Source: Pukyongia sp963768085 (GTDB lineage Bacteria > Bacteroidota > Bacteroidia > Flavobacteriales > Flavobacteriaceae). Taken from it: 64,000 bases of DNA. Each line of letters starts with the position of its first letter. Position 1 is the first letter of the stretch. The position numbers were made by a program, and so were the translations under genes. The stretch spans positions 310,001-374,000 of the forward strand of contig CAVYGO010000003.1 of NCBI GenBank assembly GCA_963768085.1, written 5' to 3'. The notes below the pieces were generated by a model. That model ran no database searches and was not told the DNA's origin. It worked only from the letters and a program-made list of their open reading frames with translations. Shown here in pieces: positions 43,395 through 51,852 of this stretch.

Positions 43395-43817
43395 TTATTC
43401 CGATTCGGCAGGCGTTATAAGGCCTTTGGCGTCACGTAAGCTATCCTGTTTCCTTTGAATATTACTCTTCACGGGAAAGCTCGTACTATCTATCTTCTTC
43501 TTCATTTCTTCCAATTGCTGTTCAATTTCCGTGAATATTTCGCTGTATAGTTTCAGGTCTGCATTATACCAGGCATGGCTTTTCACGAATTGTATGCTGT
43601 CTATCCCATATTTTTTATAAATAAGAGAATCCAACTTGATTCGGTTTGACCGGATGATCTTATTGTTCACGCTTTTTGCGGCATTGCTTAAATAGGCATC
43701 CGTTAAGATATCCACCATCATATCCCTCGTAATAAGGTCATCGGGCATAACCGGTTTTTCAACGTTCTGACACCCTGTTAAAATGATTAGTGATATGATA
43801 AATAATACGATACGCAT
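43395..43817 (-). CDS. DUF4296 lipoprotein
   Basis: 140 residues. The lipobox is ILTGCQN (Cys about residue 16), and the DUF4296 domain follows (MVDILTDAYLSNAAKSVN, KKYGIDSIQFVKSHAWYN, coiled-coil end). It is specific to Bacteroidota and of unknown function. It overlaps the end of the dihydroorotase gene by one base and is the last gene of the dpm1-like-pyrC operon. Confidence 0.9.
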   Translation of the reverse strand: MRIVLFIISLIILTGCQNVEKPVMPDDLITRDMMVDILTDAYLSNAAKSVNNKIIRSNRIKLDSLIYKKYGIDSIQFVKSHAWYNADLKLYSEIFTEIEQQLEEMKKKIDSTSFPVKSNIQRKQDSLRDAKGLITPAESE

Positions 43818-45157
43818 TAGCGATTGAACGTTATTCGTTCTCCATATGTTCTGTTTGGGAACTTAAGATTTTCATAGGCAACCACACCATTCACCAAAGT
43901 ATGGGTAACTCTTGATTGGAATGCCCTGCCTTCAAAGGGCGACCATCGACATTTGTATAAAATATTCTCCTTCGAAACGGTCCAGGGTGAGTTACTATCG
44001 ATCAGTACCAGGTCAGCCTTGTACCCCGCCCGTATATACCCTCTGTCTTTAATTTCAAACAGAATGGCAGGATTATGCGCGGTCTTCTGCACTATGGTCT
44101 CAAGACTTAATTGACCCTGGTGATACATTTCGAATAAAGCGACAAGTGCGTGCTGAACCAGGGGTCCGCCGGATGGTGCTTCAGTATAGACACTGTTCTT
44201 TTCCTCCAGGGTATGCGGAGCATGATCGGTGGCGATCACATCTATTCGGCCATCATTGAGTGCTTTTAAAAGTCCTTCTCTGTCCTTGCTTGTCTTAACG
44301 GCTGGATTCCACTTAATGTGAGTTCCTTTGGTGGCATAATCCTCTTCGGAAAACCACAGGTGATGAATACATACCTCTGCTGTGATCTTTTTTTCTGAAA
44401 GGGGTTTCTTCTTATCGAATAGTGCTGTTTCTTTCTTGGTTGAAAGGTGAAAAACGTGTAATCTCGCCCCGGTTTTTTTTGCGAGTTCTATGGCACGGGA
44501 AGATGACAAATAGCAGGCTTCCTCCGATCGTATCTTAGGATGCATTCCAATAGGGATATCATCTCCAAACTGTTCCTTATAATTCGCAAGATTTGCTTTA
44601 ATAGTAGCTTCATCCTCACAATGCACGGAGATCAACAAATCTGTTTTACTGAATATCTTCTCCAGCACATTAGGGTCGTCTACAAGCATATTCCCGGTGG
44701 ATGAACCCAGGAAGAGTTTTAAGCCGGCAACCTTTGTTTTATCAACCTTTAGGATTTCTTCCAGGTTGTCATTGGTGCCTCCGAACATAAAGGAGTAATT
44801 TGCCCAGGAAGTTTCCGCCGCCCTGCTGAATTTTTCCTCCAGTAACGCTATGGTTGTTGCTTGTGGAACCGTATTCGGCATTTCTATAAAAGTGGTAATT
44901 CCGCCTGCAATAGCTGCTTTAGACTCTGTTTCTATGGTCGCTTTATGGGTAAGTCCGGGCTCTCTGAAATGAACCTGGTCATCAATCATCCCCGGGAGTA
45001 AAAACTGCCCGTCGGCATCAATTACCTTAGTGTCAGCAGATTTTACACTAATGCTGCCTCCCACTTCTGCAATCAGGTCTTTTTCTATCATAACATCGCC
45101 CTGGACAATCTTTCCTTCATTGACGATGTTCGCATTTTTTATAAGTATGTTACTCAT
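43817..45157 (-). CDS. pyrC: Dihydroorotase (class I-like)
   Basis: 446 residues with the amidohydrolase TIM barrel. The N-terminal metal motif normally D-x-H-x-H-x-R-E-P-G reads DDQVHFREPGLTHK, so the first His of the HxH pair is Gln61. Downstream metal or catalytic positions look intact (VHCEDEATI, LHVFHLST, ATDHAPHTLEEK). Dihydroorotase closes N-carbamoyl-aspartate to dihydroorotate in pyrimidine synthesis. I recall DDQVHFREPG as common in Bacteroidota, but the missing His leaves some doubt about metal binding. It overlaps its neighbours by one base on each side, so the three genes are an operon. Confidence 0.88.
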   Translation of the reverse strand: MSNILIKNANIVNEGKIVQGDVMIEKDLIAEVGGSISVKSADTKVIDADGQFLLPGMIDDQVHFREPGLTHKATIETESKAAIAGGITTFIEMPNTVPQATTIALLEEKFSRAAETSWANYSFMFGGTNDNLEEILKVDKTKVAGLKLFLGSSTGNMLVDDPNVLEKIFSKTDLLISVHCEDEATIKANLANYKEQFGDDIPIGMHPKIRSEEACYLSSSRAIELAKKTGARLHVFHLSTKKETALFDKKKPLSEKKITAEVCIHHLWFSEEDYATKGTHIKWNPAVKTSKDREGLLKALNDGRIDVIATDHAPHTLEEKNSVYTEAPSGGPLVQHALVALFEMYHQGQLSLETIVQKTAHNPAILFEIKDRGYIRAGYKADLVLIDSNSPWTVSKENILYKCRWSPFEGRAFQSRVTHTLVNGVVAYENLKFPNRTYGERITFNR

Positions 45158-45897
45158 TAAATCTCGTTAAAATCTGAAGTGCCGAAAATACTTCGGAACT
45201 TCATTTTTAGTACTCCGAAAATGGCTTCGGAAATAATACCTCCGCTCATTTTCGATTCCCCCCTGGTACGATCGGTGAATACCACCGGCACTTCGGTTAT
45301 TTTACATTTTGCCAGATAGGCCTTAAACTTCATCTCAATCTGAAACGCATAACCCACGAATCTTATTTTATCCAGATTAATCTTCTCAAGAACCTGTCTG
45401 CGATAGCAAACAAAACCCGCCGTAGTATCGTAAATTCGCATTCGTGTGATGAACCGAACATATTTAGAAGCCAGCCATGACAGTAGAACGCGGCTCATGG
45501 GCCAGTTCACTACATTGACACCTTTCACATAGCGGGATCCAATGGCCAGGTCAAAACCCTCTTTACTACAAGCATTATACAGCCTGATAAGATCATTGGG
45601 ATTGTGCGAAAAATCGGCGTCCATCTCGAAAATGTATTCATAATCTCGCTCCAATGCCCATTTAAAACCTGCAATATAAGCAGTTCCCAGTCCTAGTTTC
45701 CCCGTTCGTTCCAATAAGAACAAACGATCCGGAAATTCTTCCTGAACAGCCTTTACAGATGCCCCTGTGCCATCTGGCGAATTATCGTCTACCACCAATA
45801 TATCAAATGCCCTTTGCAGCGAAATTATATTTCGAACCAGTCGTTCTATGTTCTCTTTTTCGTTATAAGTGGGTATTACCACCAATGCGTTCGACAT
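45157..45897 (-). CDS. Polyprenol-phosphate mannosyltransferase (Dpm1-like GT2)
   Basis: 246 residues from ATG 45897 (MSNALVVIPTYNEKEN). The longer frame from 45915 is rejected because the -7 promoter box overlaps it. GT2 motifs are VVDDNSPDGTGASV and EMDADFSHNPND, followed by AIGSRYVKG. Such enzymes transfer mannose from GDP-mannose to a polyprenyl phosphate, for protein or glycan mannosylation; the substrate assignment is by family only. No membrane helices follow. First gene of the operon with pyrC. Confidence 0.88.
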   Translation of the reverse strand: MSNALVVIPTYNEKENIERLVRNIISLQRAFDILVVDDNSPDGTGASVKAVQEEFPDRLFLLERTGKLGLGTAYIAGFKWALERDYEYIFEMDADFSHNPNDLIRLYNACSKEGFDLAIGSRYVKGVNVVNWPMSRVLLSWLASKYVRFITRMRIYDTTAGFVCYRRQVLEKINLDKIRFVGYAFQIEMKFKAYLAKCKITEVPVVFTDRTRGESKMSGGIISEAIFGVLKMKFRSIFGTSDFNEI

Positions 45898-45912
45898 GGG
45901 ACATATTTTGGG

Positions 45913-45920
45913 CAAATGTA
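45913..45920 (-). promoter_or_regulatory. -7 box for the dpm1-like gene
   Basis: Minus-strand TACATTTG (forward CAAATGTA), perfect TAnnTTTG, 15 bases before the chosen ATG at 45897. Confidence 0.5.
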
Positions 45921-46039
45921 CCTCTTTTTGTATAAATAATATGTGGTTTTATTACCATTACAACACTTTTTCTGAAGTATAAAAACAACTACCTTTACCC
46001 TTAAAACAAGCCTTGGATTTCATCACCAGAGATATCATT

Positions 46040-46669
46040 ATGAACGACTGGATAACCTTCCTGTTACTTGGATGTCTAATCCTATACGCTGTTTCAAAAT
46101 ATTTGTACCCGCTGCGCTTTCAGGAATTCATTCTCTTGCCAATTACTAATAAATATTTTCTGGTTCAGGGCAAAAATAATGAGATTCAGCATCCGTTCAA
46201 TATTCTTCTTTTTGTATCACAGGTTATCTCCGTATCATTATTAATTTACCTCATCATTAAGGTTTCAGACCCTGAGACAATTGCATTAAACCCCTGGATC
46301 TATATTCAAATTTGCACTGCCTACGCAGCTTTTATCCTCGTCAAATATTACCTCGAAAAGATTGTGAGTGTGGTTTTTTCATTGGAACCCTTGTTCAATC
46401 AATATTTATATGAAAAGATCACCTATCGAAATTTGCTGGCAGTAGCCGTGTTTTTGGGCAATTTGGTATTTTTCTTTATCTATGAGCCCACGCTAACTGT
46501 TCTGCTGGTTTACCTGGGAATACTCGTGACTATAAATGCTGTTAGTATTTTTTATAGTTATAAAACGAATGGAAAACTTATTTTAGGGAATTTCTTCTAT
46601 TTTATTTTGTATCTTTGCGCTCTTGAAATTTCACCCTATTTTATATTATACAAACTGTTTATAAGCTAG
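46040..46669 (+). CDS. DUF4271 integral membrane protein
   Basis: 209 residues from ATG 46040 (MNDWITFLLLGCLILYAVS); an upstream TTG (46013) is less likely. About six hydrophobic helices and the family region YPLRFQEFILLPITNKYFLV identify DUF4271, a Bacteroidota membrane protein of unknown role usually found just upstream of a uroporphyrinogen-III-synthase-like gene, as here. A TACCTTTA box at 45990-45997 may drive it. Confidence 0.85.
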   Translation: MNDWITFLLLGCLILYAVSKYLYPLRFQEFILLPITNKYFLVQGKNNEIQHPFNILLFVSQVISVSLLIYLIIKVSDPETIALNPWIYIQICTAYAAFILVKYYLEKIVSVVFSLEPLFNQYLYEKITYRNLLAVAVFLGNLVFFFIYEPTLTVLLVYLGILVTINAVSIFYSYKTNGKLILGNFFYFILYLCALEISPYFILYKLFIS

Positions 46670-46691
46670 GGGGATTTTAAAAAAGCAGCGT

Positions 46692-47438
46692 ATGAAAGTG
46701 AAGACTATTCTGGTATCACAGCCCGAGCCTAAAGTTGAGAACTCTCCGTATTTCGATCTTATCGAAAAACAGAAGGTGAAAATTGATTTCAGGCCTTTTA
46801 TACATGTGGAAGGTGTTTCAAGTAAGGAGGTTCGTTCTCAAAAAGTAGATCTTGTCAATTATTCAGCTATTATTCTAACAAGCAGAAACGCCGTAGATCA
46901 CTTTTTCCGCATCGCTGAAGAAATGCGCTTCAAGGTGCCGGATTCCATGAAATACTTCTGTCTGAGTGAAGCTGTTGCTTTCTACTTGCAGAAATATGTT
47001 GTGTACCGAAAACGTAAGATCTATGTGGGGAAAAGGACTTTTCAGGAATTAACACCACTCATAAAGAAATATAAGACGGAAAATTTCCTTTTACCATCAT
47101 CAGATAAATTAAAGCCTGAAGTTCCAAATATACTTGATGAACTCAGTGTGAATTGGAAAAAAGCAACCTTCTACAAGACTGTGGTAAGCGACCTGTCCGA
47201 TCTACGCGACGTATATTATGATATACTTGTGTTTTTCAGTCCGAGTGGAATTAAGTCGTTATTGGAAAACTTTCCCGATTTTAAGCAGAATGAAACCCGT
47301 ATTGCCGTCTTTGGCAATACTACCATTCAAGCTGCAACCGATCACGGTTTACGAGTAGATATTAAAGCACCCACACCGGATACCCCGTCTATGACCATGG
47401 CACTGGAAAAATATATCAAAGAGGTTAATAAGAAATAA
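46692..47438 (+). CDS. hemD: Uroporphyrinogen-III synthase family protein
   Basis: 248 residues with the two-lobed HemD fold: the N-terminal KTILVSQPEPKVENSPYFDL, SAIILTSRNAVDHFFRI at the hinge, FLLPSSDKLKPEVPN and the conserved VFFSPSGIKSLLENFP with AVFGNTTIQAATDHG. HemD cyclises hydroxymethylbilane to uroporphyrinogen III in haem synthesis. HemD sequences are highly divergent, so the function is family-based. It follows DUF4271 by 22 bp. Confidence 0.82.
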   Translation: MKVKTILVSQPEPKVENSPYFDLIEKQKVKIDFRPFIHVEGVSSKEVRSQKVDLVNYSAIILTSRNAVDHFFRIAEEMRFKVPDSMKYFCLSEAVAFYLQKYVVYRKRKIYVGKRTFQELTPLIKKYKTENFLLPSSDKLKPEVPNILDELSVNWKKATFYKTVVSDLSDLRDVYYDILVFFSPSGIKSLLENFPDFKQNETRIAVFGNTTIQAATDHGLRVDIKAPTPDTPSMTMALEKYIKEVNKK

Positions 47439-47450
47439 TAACCTGATACC

Positions 47451-47484
47451 AAAAAAACGCGCTGATCTCTCAGCGCGTTTTTTG
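47451..47484. terminator. Bidirectional terminator between hemD-like gene and pckA
   Basis: ACGCGCTGA (47457-47465) with TCAGCGCGT (47470-47478), loop TCTC, flanked by A6 on the left and T5 on the right, so it has a T tract on both strands. Confidence 0.9.
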
Positions 47485-47499
47485 TATCCAAATGTTTCA

Positions 47500-49101
47500 T
47501 TACTCTGCTTTAGGAGCTCCGGCCATGATCTCATCATTCGCATAATCTGCAAATTTTTCAAAATTATCCTTGAATGATTGTGCCAGTTGTTTTGCTTTAT
47601 TATCGTACGCATTCTTATCGGCCCAGGTTTCCTTCGGGTTCAATACTTCGGAAGGTACATTCGGACACTCCTGAGGAATATTCAATCCAAATATAGGGTG
47701 AACTCGATATGATACATCATCCAGCTCACCTTGAAGTGCTGCCGTTATCATCGCGCGGGTATATCCTAGTTTCATTCGCTTACCTGTTCCGTAAGGACCC
47801 CCTGTCCAACCGGTATTTACAAGCCATACGTTCACGCCGGCATCTTGCATTTTCTCACTAAGCATTTCGGCGTACTTTGTAGGATGCAAAGGCATAAAAG
47901 GTGCACCGAAACACGCTGAGAAACTTGGAAGCGGCTCATCGATACCTTCTTCCGTGCCCGCAACCTTCGCGGTGTATCCGCTTATAAAATGATATGCTGC
48001 CTGCCCGGGTGTAAGTCTCGAAATTGGAGGCAAAACTCCAAATGCATCGGCAGTTAGGAAAAATATGTTCTTCGGATTGTGCCCAATGGAAGGAATCTGG
48101 ATATTGTCTATATGATCTAATGGGTAACTTACTCGTGTATTCTGTGTAATGGTAGTATCCGTATAATCTACTTTCCCGTTCTCGTCCATTATGACGTTTT
48201 CAAGAATCGCACCCGGCTTAATCGCACGGTAAATATCCGGTTCGTTCTCTTCGGTAAGGTCAATAGCCTTGGCATAGCACCCTCCTTCAAAATTGAACAC
48301 GGTGTTTTCTGCGGTCCAGCCATGCTCATCATCACCAATTAATCTTCGGTCCGGATCAGCAGACAAGGTTGTTTTACCCGTCCCTGAAAGTCCGAAGAAA
48401 ATTGCTGTTTCCCCATCTTCACCCACATTGGCAGAGCAATGCATTGGCAAGGTGTTTTTGAATACGGGAAGAATAAAATTCAAAGCAGAAAAAATACCTT
48501 TCTTAATCTCACCTGTATAACCCGTTCCTCCTACTATGGCAACCTTTCTGGTGAAATTTAATATTGCAAAGTTGTGCTGCCTGGTCCCATCCAATTCAGG
48601 ATCTGCCATAAAACCAGGTGCATTTACCACGATCCATTCCGGTTCAAAGTCACTTAATTCACTTTCTTCGGGTCTCAGGAACATGCTGTTCACGAACATA
48701 TTGCTCCAGGGATATTCGTTCATCACCCGAATGTTGGTCCTGTAATTAGGATCAGCACAGGCATAACTATCTCTTACGTACACATCTTTTCCGGAAAGAT
48801 AGGCGGTAATTTTATCGTAAAGTGCATCAAATTTATCCGCATCGAACGGCTTATTAATACTCCCCCACCAGATCCGGTCTTTGGTAATTTCGTCTTTTAC
48901 AATGAACCTATCATCAGGAGATCTTCCGGTGAACTCTCCTGTATTAATAGCTAAAGCACCTGTATCCGCTTCGCGGCCCATGCCTTTTTCTAATGTTTCT
49001 TTGTGAAGTTCTTCTGAAGATAATTGATACTTAACTCGCGCGTCGGTGATTCCGTAACTAGTAAGCGAAATCGATTTCGAGGTTTGTTTGTTATCGATCA
49101 T
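47500..49101 (-). CDS. pckA: Phosphoenolpyruvate carboxykinase (ATP)
   Basis: 533 residues. The kinase motif GLSGTGKTTLSADPDR (P-loop with metal-binding), the GDDEHGW block and FTGRSPDDRFIV are typical of ATP-dependent PckA, which converts oxaloacetate to phosphoenolpyruvate. It is the first step of gluconeogenesis, or a CO2-fixing reaction when run in reverse. It is a single gene with its own promoter and terminator. Confidence 0.97.
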   Translation of the reverse strand: MIDNKQTSKSISLTSYGITDARVKYQLSSEELHKETLEKGMGREADTGALAINTGEFTGRSPDDRFIVKDEITKDRIWWGSINKPFDADKFDALYDKITAYLSGKDVYVRDSYACADPNYRTNIRVMNEYPWSNMFVNSMFLRPEESELSDFEPEWIVVNAPGFMADPELDGTRQHNFAILNFTRKVAIVGGTGYTGEIKKGIFSALNFILPVFKNTLPMHCSANVGEDGETAIFFGLSGTGKTTLSADPDRRLIGDDEHGWTAENTVFNFEGGCYAKAIDLTEENEPDIYRAIKPGAILENVIMDENGKVDYTDTTITQNTRVSYPLDHIDNIQIPSIGHNPKNIFFLTADAFGVLPPISRLTPGQAAYHFISGYTAKVAGTEEGIDEPLPSFSACFGAPFMPLHPTKYAEMLSEKMQDAGVNVWLVNTGWTGGPYGTGKRMKLGYTRAMITAALQGELDDVSYRVHPIFGLNIPQECPNVPSEVLNPKETWADKNAYDNKAKQLAQSFKDNFEKFADYANDEIMAGAPKAE

Positions 49102-49124
49102 TATTTTGTTGTTGTTGTGGGTAA

Positions 49125-49132
49125 CAAAAATA
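49125..49132 (-). promoter_or_regulatory. -7 box for pckA
   Basis: Minus-strand TATTTTTG, perfect TAnnTTTG, 23 bases before the ATG at 49101. Confidence 0.5.
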
Positions 49133-49169
49133 ACAAAAAGGCAAGAAATACTACCTAATTTTAGGATAA

Positions 49170-49568
49170 TTATCCCCTGTTAATTGTTAACAATCCGTAA
49201 GCGAGCCGGAGCCACCCAAAAATGAACATTAGGCCGCCAATTGGGGTAACAGGTCCCAAAAAAGAAACAGCGAAAGGAAGCGTGCTTTTTAAAGCCAACA
49301 AATAAATAGACCCTGAGAACAAAATGACCCCGGCAATAAAAAACCTGAACACCCACTTACGCGTGGAGACAGGAACTGCTGTGGCAAATCCTAAAACCAG
49401 TAAAGCCAATGCATGATACATCTGATAACGAACCCCAGTCTCAAAACTCGCAATTGCCGCTGCGTCTACCAATTTTTCTAAACCATGCGCCCCGAAGGCG
49501 CCGATGGCAATTGTTAAGGCCACCAAAAATGATGCTGTTATACTTATTTTTTTATCGAATTGTATCAT
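49170..49568 (-). CDS. DUF423 (YgdD-like) membrane protein
   Basis: 132 residues with four helices. The start (ASFLVALTIAIGAFGAHGLE) with the FGAHGL signature and the later VTPIGGLMFIFGWLRL are typical of DUF423. Small inner-membrane protein of unknown function. It is divergent from the saccharopine dehydrogenase-like gene, with a 69-bp gap between the two starts. Confidence 0.88.
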   Translation of the reverse strand: MIQFDKKISITASFLVALTIAIGAFGAHGLEKLVDAAAIASFETGVRYQMYHALALLVLGFATAVPVSTRKWVFRFFIAGVILFSGSIYLLALKSTLPFAVSFLGPVTPIGGLMFIFGWLRLAYGLLTINRG

Positions 49569-49637
49569 GATAGAGGTTACATTTTAGTACTTTCGTCTTA
49601 CCGAAATCTAAGTATCAAACTTACGAAAAACCATCCG

Positions 49638-51008
49638 ATGCGAAACATATTAATCATAGGAGCAGGACGTTCGGCTACCAGCCTGGTCCAGTATATCCTA
49701 AACAAGTCTCAGGAAGAAGACCTCCTGGTTACCATAGGCGATATCTCCATTCAAAACGCCCACAAACTAGCGGCAGGACACCCCAATGCGGAAGCCACCT
49801 TAATCGACATTCATAATGAACAGGAGCGTCGCGAAATTGTTAGAGATAGCGATATAGTTATATCGATGCTACCTGCAAGGTATCATATTGAAGTAGCCAG
49901 GGATTGTCTTGAATTTGGCATACACCTGGTAACTGCTTCTTATGTTAGTGATGAGATGCAATCGCTGCACAGGAAAGTGGTATCCAAGGGCCTTGTGTTT
50001 ATGAATGAAATAGGTGTGGATCCGGGGATCGACCATATGAGCGCTATGCAGGTAATAGACCGAATTCGTGATAATGGCGGAAAGATGCTGATGTTCGAAT
50101 CGTTTACCGGCGGCTTAGTAGCTCCGGAAAGTGACGACAATCTTTGGAACTATAAATTTACCTGGAATCCCCGGAACGTAGTACTCGCCGGGCAAGGAGG
50201 TGCTGCCGAATTCATCCAGGAAGGAACCTATAAATATATTCCGTATCATCGACTCTTCCGAAGGACAGAATTCCTGGAAGTGGAAGGTTATGGCCGATTT
50301 GAAGCGTATGCGAACAGAAATTCACTTAAATATCGAGAGATCTACGGACTGGAAGATATTTTAACCCTCTATCGAGGGACCATCAGACGAGTTGGTTTTA
50401 GCCGGGCATGGAATTTATTTGTACAGCTTGGCATGACGGATGACAGCTATCTCATTCCCGATTCGAAAAACTTATCATACAGGCAATTTGTGAATTTATT
50501 TCTACCCTATTCACCAACCGATTCGATCGAACTTAAACTAAGACACAATTTAAAGATAGATCAGGATGACCTGATGTGGGATAAATTGGAAGAGCTCGAT
50601 ATTTTCAACGGTGATAAGAAGATCGGGATAAAAGATGCCACCCCGGCCATGGCACTTCAGAAGATATTAATGGACAAATGGACCCTGCAGGAGGACGAAA
50701 AGGATATGATCGTTATGTACCACAAGTTTGGTTACGAACTGGACGGTAAAAAGAAACAGATCGATAGTAATATGGTGATTAAGGGTGAAGATCAAACCTA
50801 TACGGCCATGGCTAAAACAGTTGGTTTACCAGTAGCCATAGCGGCTCTTAAGATCCTGAATGGGGAGATCACCACCCCGGGAGTTTTAAGACCTTTAGCA
50901 AAGGAGATCTACGAGCCCATCCTGAAAGAATTGGAGGACAACGGTATTACCTTTAAAGAACACTTTGCCAATTATCTTGGTTATAATCCCGATAATGTTG
51001 GCGGATAA
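49638..51008 (+). CDS. Saccharopine dehydrogenase-like oxidoreductase
   Basis: 456 residues from ATG 49638 (MRNILIIGAGRSATSLVQ); the frame extends to 49560 but the Rossmann GAGRSATS sits best at the N-terminus. Further features are AEATLIDIHNEQERREIV, NEIGVDPGIDHMSAMQVIDR and GEDQTYTAMAKTVGLPVAIA, the saccharopine dehydrogenase C-terminal layout. It may act on lysine-derived or related amino acids; the reaction is not determined from sequence. Confidence 0.88.
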   Translation: MRNILIIGAGRSATSLVQYILNKSQEEDLLVTIGDISIQNAHKLAAGHPNAEATLIDIHNEQERREIVRDSDIVISMLPARYHIEVARDCLEFGIHLVTASYVSDEMQSLHRKVVSKGLVFMNEIGVDPGIDHMSAMQVIDRIRDNGGKMLMFESFTGGLVAPESDDNLWNYKFTWNPRNVVLAGQGGAAEFIQEGTYKYIPYHRLFRRTEFLEVEGYGRFEAYANRNSLKYREIYGLEDILTLYRGTIRRVGFSRAWNLFVQLGMTDDSYLIPDSKNLSYRQFVNLFLPYSPTDSIELKLRHNLKIDQDDLMWDKLEELDIFNGDKKIGIKDATPAMALQKILMDKWTLQEDEKDMIVMYHKFGYELDGKKKQIDSNMVIKGEDQTYTAMAKTVGLPVAIAALKILNGEITTPGVLRPLAKEIYEPILKELEDNGITFKEHFANYLGYNPDNVGG

Positions 51009-51011
51009 AAA

Positions 51012-51040
51012 AATCCCGCCACCGGCGGGATTCGTTTTAT
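51012..51040 (+). terminator. Terminator after the saccharopine dehydrogenase-like gene
   Basis: AATCCCGCC (51012-51020) with GGCGGGATT (51024-51032), loop ACC, preceded by A runs and followed by CGTTTTATTG. It also resembles a terminator in the opposite direction, towards the peptidase gene. Confidence 0.8.
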
Positions 51041-51061
51041 TGTTTGTCACTTCTCGATATA

Positions 51062-51078
51062 ATCCCGCTCTACGGGAT
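51062..51078. terminator. Second small hairpin in the same spacer
   Basis: ATCCCG (51062-51067) with CGGGAT (51073-51078), a 6-bp stem that repeats the TCCCG core of the previous hairpin. Weak; possibly the terminator of the minus-strand peptidase gene. Confidence 0.35.
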
Positions 51079-51099
51079 CACTCGAACTGACTAAAATTG

Positions 51100-51792
51100 T
51101 TAATCTCGTCCTCCTAAAAAGATACTGATGAAGTAAAGAAGAGTGGCGAGAGATCCTAATGCAGCTACCACATAAGTTCGGGCGGCCCATTTTAATGCGT
51201 CTTTAGCTCCAGCATACTCCTGCTGATTCACCATACTGTTATTCTGAAGCCATGCTAACGCACGATTACTGGCATCGTATTCCACTGGCAGTGTGATGAA
51301 CGAAAAAACCGTTGTCATTGCAAAAAGGCCTATTCCTATAAGAAAGATCCAGTTCCCGAATGCCATCCCCGAAAAGGTAAGCACCAATCCGGCCATGATC
51401 ACAAAATTGGACAACTTACTAGCAACTCCTACCATGGGCACAATAGACGATCGCATCTTCAGCCAGCCATAAGCAGTTGCATGCTGAACCGCATGTCCGC
51501 ATTCGTGGGCCGAAACCGCAGCCGCAGCAGCGTTACGCTGCATATAGACTCCTTCACTAAGGTTAACTGTTTTTGTTTTAGGATTATAATGATCTGTAAG
51601 CATTCCCTGTACGGAAACAACCTGTACGTCGTAAATTCCATTATCGCTCAGCATCCTTTCGGCAATTTCCTTTCCGCTCATTCCATTTTGCAACTGAACT
51701 TTCGAATACTTCTTGAATTTGCTCTTTAAACGGTTACTCACCAACATGCTCACCAAAAAGATCACACCCGCGAGTATATAATATCCCATCAT
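51100..51792 (-). CDS. Neutral zinc metallopeptidase (YugP family)
   Basis: 230 residues. One N-terminal membrane helix and two or three more surround the zincin motif HECGHAVQH (AVSAHECGHAVQHATAYGW). The LPVEYDASNRALAWLQ block is typical of YugP/DUF2268-like membrane peptidases. The substrate is unknown. Single gene ending before leuS on the same strand. Confidence 0.9.
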   Translation of the reverse strand: MMGYYILAGVIFLVSMLVSNRLKSKFKKYSKVQLQNGMSGKEIAERMLSDNGIYDVQVVSVQGMLTDHYNPKTKTVNLSEGVYMQRNAAAAAVSAHECGHAVQHATAYGWLKMRSSIVPMVGVASKLSNFVIMAGLVLTFSGMAFGNWIFLIGIGLFAMTTVFSFITLPVEYDASNRALAWLQNNSMVNQQEYAGAKDALKWAARTYVVAALGSLATLLYFISIFLGGRD

Positions 51793-51852
51793 AGCTTTTA
51801 AGTTTTTATTTTTTTAAATATAACATCTATTAAGCAAAAAGTATGCTAAATT

